DNA from: Prochilodus magdalenae
Taxonomy: Eukaryota > Chordata > Actinopteri > Characiformes > Prochilodontidae
Direction: 5' to 3'
Assembly (NCBI GenBank): GCA_024036415.1
Contig: JAMWET010000129.1
Span: 1,323,501 to 1,387,500 of the forward strand
Length of the DNA: 64,000 nt
The translations under genes were made by a program, and so were the position numbers. Positions 61,417 through 64,000 of the stretch are shown one piece after another; position 1 is the first letter of the stretch, and each line of letters begins with the position of its first letter. The notes under the pieces were generated by a model. It was not told the DNA's origin. It saw only the letters and a program-made list of their open reading frames with translations, and made no database searches.

Positions 61417-61506
61417 TCAGGAATGGTGATGAAGATTCACAACGACCCTTAGTTCTTCCATTCTCTTCAGGACTTGTGCTTCCTGGTTGAGATCATGATA
61501 GGAGTC
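61417..61506 (-). CDS. st3gal4: ST3GAL4 last coding exon
   Basis: Ninety bases including TGA. The acceptor chosen is TGTTCTGAAG before GACTCC, because it gives the gapless family alignment. Two upstream AGs (in ACAGCCAG) would insert extra residues or a stop. Confidence 0.85.
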   Translation of the reverse strand, partial: DSYHDLNQEAQVLKRMEELRVVVNLHHHS

Positions 61507-61970
61507 CTTCAGAACAGACATTGTACAGTCAAACTGGCTGTAAAAAAGGAACACTAAATAATACTGAATGATACAAAAATAACATTATAATAACTATACA
61601 TTTTATGTGGACAATTAGTACACATTTTGTATTATATGATGCAAAAAGATTTTTCTTGAAAACAATTCCAAATTGGCTGTTTACAGAAAAATGTTTACAT
61701 ACTGTGTTTCAGTAAAAAAGGAGGACTTTATATAATTTGAGCCCTACAACATGAGACAGTGTCACCATACATGTTGTTGCTCCTTCTCAACAACCTTTGT
61801 GAAACATAAAAACAAACCTTCATGGATTTCATAGTAGCATAGCCATAGTAATGGATGGGCTGGTTTGGGTTTTGAGATGCTGGGTATCCAAAGCCAGCCA
61901 CATGGACCACATCACAGTAGTTTAGAGCCAAGAATACAGCCAGAATGCCCGTAGTTGGGTGGACAGGTTT
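61417..61970 (-). CDS. st3gal4: beta-galactoside alpha-2,3-sialyltransferase, ST3Gal IV type, C-terminal two exons
   Basis: A Golgi type II membrane enzyme that transfers sialic acid from CMP-sialic acid to terminal galactose. Two minus-strand exons are seen: 61970-61818 (51 codons, KPVHPTTGILAVFLALNYCD onward) and 61506-61417 (29 codons plus stop). The first holds sialylmotif S (HPTTGILA, LNYCDVVHVAGFGY) and motif III (HYYGYATMKSM). The second holds motif VS (YHDLNQEA, catalytic His with Glu four residues on, HxxxE) and ends VVVNLHHHS. The spliced join KSMK-DSYHDLNQEA aligns with human ST3GAL4 KSMAGSGHNVSQEA without gaps. ST3GAL6 and ST3GAL5 align less well. The 5' exons lie beyond the window. 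It is convergent with KCNJ5. Confidence 0.9.
61818..61970 (-). CDS. st3gal4: ST3GAL4 penultimate coding exon
   Basis: 153 bases, entering and leaving in phase 0. Acceptor CTGTTTTTCTGTGTTCAG, donor AAG|GTTTGT. It encodes sialylmotif S and motif III. The two Cys-adjacent landmarks (YCD, GFGY) are intact. Confidence 0.92.
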
Positions 61971-62689
61971 CTGAACACAGAAAAACAGAAAGAGAGAGAG
62001 AGAATATAGGCGTGGTGGGGGGGGGGGGGTAATAATAACCCCATAGAAACTTGCATACAGTCAACTAAACTTTCCCTGCAGGTGGTGTCTGCATTTTCAC
62101 ACACTTACCAAATCACCCATTAGCTCATTAACATGTTAATGGTTACAATTAACATGTTAATGATTGCCTACTGTATCTACTGAGATCTTAGAAGTTTCCA
62201 TATGGCTTCTATTTGCAAAAAGAAAGCTCCACTTTTTTCCATGACATGGTCGTTTCCTCTGGAGGCCTTATTTTCTAAGGCCCACTACAGTTCACACACA
62301 CTTTTGTTGATGGTTTGGCCAAATGTCAAATGCAAGTACAACCCATTGGTAAAATGACCACAACTTGGTTCTTTATTGTGCTAAAATAAAATAATAGGGA
62401 AATTAGATGTTGAAGAAACAAGCTGCCGGAACAGTGGCATGAAAATCTGCAGTACAGGCTTTCAGAATTTGTCTTCCCAAGGAACAAGTTTACCATTAAT
62501 ACTGAGACAATGATATCTCAGCTTTGCATACTTTTAGCATTCTCTCGATTGGCTTGGTGGAGATAGAAGAGTGTTCTATATAGTGAATACATTCAACTAC
62601 TTTTCTAATTTATGCAATACATACTAAAACAAAGTGCAAAATATGCTAAAAACATGAATCTTTAAACAGACTGATTGTTTAAATGAATA
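61971..62689 (-). other. ST3GAL4 intron, with G13 tract and twin palindromes
   Basis: Upstream of the acceptor are a (GA)n run at about 61989-62002, a G13 tract at 62017-62029 (C13 on the transcript), and two palindromes built on ATTAACATGTTAAT at 62126-62141 and 62148-62161. A donor-like TTTG|GTAAGTG on the minus strand at about 62105 has no recognisable exon behind it. Confidence 0.6.
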
Positions 62690-64000
62690 CAGTGGTGTGA
62701 AAAAGTGTTTCACCCTTCATGATTTCTTATTTTTTGTATGTTTGTTACTTTTAAATGTTTCAGATCATCAGACAAATTTAAATATTAGTCAAAGACAACA
62801 CAAGTAAACATAAAATGCAGTTTTTAAAGAAAGGTTTTTATTATTAAGGGAGAAAAAAATCCAAACCTACATGGCCCTGTGTGAAAAAATTGTTTTCCCC
62901 CTAAACCTAATAACTGGTTGGGCCACCCTTCACAGCAACAGCTGCAATCAATTGTTTGCCGTATCTTGAAATGAGTCTTTCACAGTGCTGTGGAGCAATT
63001 TTGGCCCACTCATCTTTGCAGAATAGTTGTAATTCAGCCGCATTGGAGGGTTTTCGAGCATGAACCGCCTTTTTAAGGTCATGCCACAGCATCTCAATAG
63101 GATTCAAGTCAAGACTTTCACTAGGCCACTCACTAGTCTTCACTTTGTTTTTCTTCAGCCATTCAGAGGTGGACTTGCTGGTGTGTTTTGGATCATTGTC
63201 CTGCTGCAGAACCCAAGTTCGTTTCAGCCTGAGGTCACGAACAGATGGCCGGACAGTCTCCTTCAGGGTCTTTTTGTAGACGGCGGAAATCATGGTTCCA
63301 TTTATCACAGCAAGTCTTCCAGGTCCTGAAACAGCAAACCAGCCCCAGACGATTTCTTTTTCTGAAATGCGGTGTTACTTTTATGCCAGATGTAATGGGA
63401 CACATCTTTCAAAAAGTTAAACTTTTGTCTTGTCAGTCCACAAAATATTTTCCCAAAAGTCTTGGGAATCATCAAGATGTTTTCTGGCAAAATTGAGACA
63501 AGCCTTAATGTTCTTTTTGCTCAGAAGTGGTTTTTCATCTTGGCACTCTGCCATGCAGGCCATTTTTGCCCAGTCTCTTTCTAATGGTGGAGTCATGAAC
63601 GCTGACATTAACTGAGGCAAGTGAGACCTTCAGTTCTTTAGATGTTGTTTTGGGGTCTTTTGTGACCTCTTGGATGAGTCGTCGCTGCACTCTTGGGGTA
63701 ATTTTGGTTGGCCAGCCACTCCTGGGAACGTTCACCACTGTTCCACGTTTTTCGCCATTTGTGGATAATGGCTCTCACTGTGGTTTGCTGGAGTACCAAA
63801 AACTTTATAAATGGCTTTATAAACTTTTTCAGACTGACAGATCTCAATTACTTTCTTTTTTCATTTGTTCCTGAATTTCTTTGGATCTTGGCATGATGTC
63901 TAGCTCTTGAATATCTTTTGGTCTACATCGCTTTGTGTTTCATTTGTCCTTTCATTATTCTTCAAAGAAGGAAGTTTACCACTAATAAGGGATCACTGCT
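62690..64000 (-). mobile_element. Tc1-family transposon, right part cut by window end
   Basis: A TA (62688-62689) is followed by the terminus CAGTGGTGTGAAAAAGTGTT, the known end of a widespread fish Tc1 family. The element reads on the minus strand and its 5' end lies past base 64000. It sits in the ST3GAL4 intron in the same orientation as the gene. Confidence 0.85.
62907..63894 (-). pseudogene. Tc1 transposase pseudogene (recent copy)
   Basis: Nearly full-length transposase in several frames, from MPRSKEIQEQMKK (start 63894) through the DNA-binding domain (TTVRAIIHKWRK, SGWPTKITPRVQRRL) and the catalytic domain. The latter shows NILWTDKTKV (first Asp block), WVLQQDNDPKHTSKS (second Asp block) and SLDLNPIEMLWHDLKKAV (third acidic block), ending VKGGPTSY. 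The first block reads TDKT rather than the usual TDES, a frameshift occurs around 63310-63420, and a stop follows the N-terminal MKKESN. Clearly dead, but less eroded than the copy at 48 kb. Confidence 0.85.

Noticed and set aside
61509..61530. Earlier acceptors for the last ST3GAL4 exon
   Set aside because: ACAG gives a stop in the required frame, and the next AG adds nine residues absent from the family.
61417..61970. ST3GAL5 or ST3GAL6
   Set aside because: GFGYP, HYY.. KSM and the spacing to the VS motif fit ST3GAL4 best; the 11q24 linkage agrees.
1..64000. An integrated virus, operon or defence system
   Set aside because: No gag, pol or env order, LTR pair, bacterial gene or clustered defence domains were seen.

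Overview
The window looks like nuclear DNA of a bony fish. It is AT-rich and intron-rich, and it carries pieces of Tc1/mariner transposons, CR1/L2-type LINEs and a tRNA-derived SINE of kinds I associate with teleosts (possibly an otophysan such as a catfish, characin or electric fish; the group is a weak inference). Coding sequence is sparse: four vertebrate genes are supported, and nearly all other long open frames are shadows, repeats or dead transposons.

Layout. (1) 1-6,693, minus strand: the 5' end of ST7, with first coding exon 6672-6693, exon 2 at 4441-4523 and exon 3 at 3297-3456. The rest of the gene lies before base 1. A promoter-like CpG-rich block with a perfect CRE follows at about 6,694-7,280. 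(2) 7.3-24.8 kb: a gene-poor stretch with LINE, SINE and Tc1-like relics, microsatellites, and two more CpG-containing blocks (12.3-12.8 and 17.0-17.9 kb) that hold minus-strand splice donors. (3) 24,832-25,950, minus strand: an intact KCNJ1 (ROMK/Kir1.1) reading frame in one exon, with a candidate 5' exon near 27.8 kb. (4) 28-45.7 kb: a second gene-poor stretch with a 41-bp minisatellite (about 20 copies), a roughly 2-kb LINE relic, and a possible alternative first exon at 35.8 kb. (5) 45,732-56,395, plus strand: complete KCNJ5 (GIRK4/Kir3.4) in three coding exons, with a complete but dead Tc1 element in intron 2. (6) 61,417-61,970, minus strand: the last two coding exons of an ST3GAL4-type sialyltransferase; its 5' part lies beyond the window and its next intron contains another Tc1 copy that runs off the end.

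KCNJ1 and KCNJ5 are divergent neighbours, as in the human 11q24 region, which also holds ST3GAL4. ST7 is on 7q31 in human, so its position beside KCNJ1 is a lineage-specific junction, or possibly a misassembly. I found no operon-like or defence-like system. The most interesting points concern gene structure: loss of the pH-gate lysine in KCNJ1, a (GT)18 tract directly at the KCNJ5 exon 3 acceptor, a phase-compatible alternative KCNJ5 first exon, and a 21-nt exact copy of ST7 exon 3 sequence inside ST7 intron 1.
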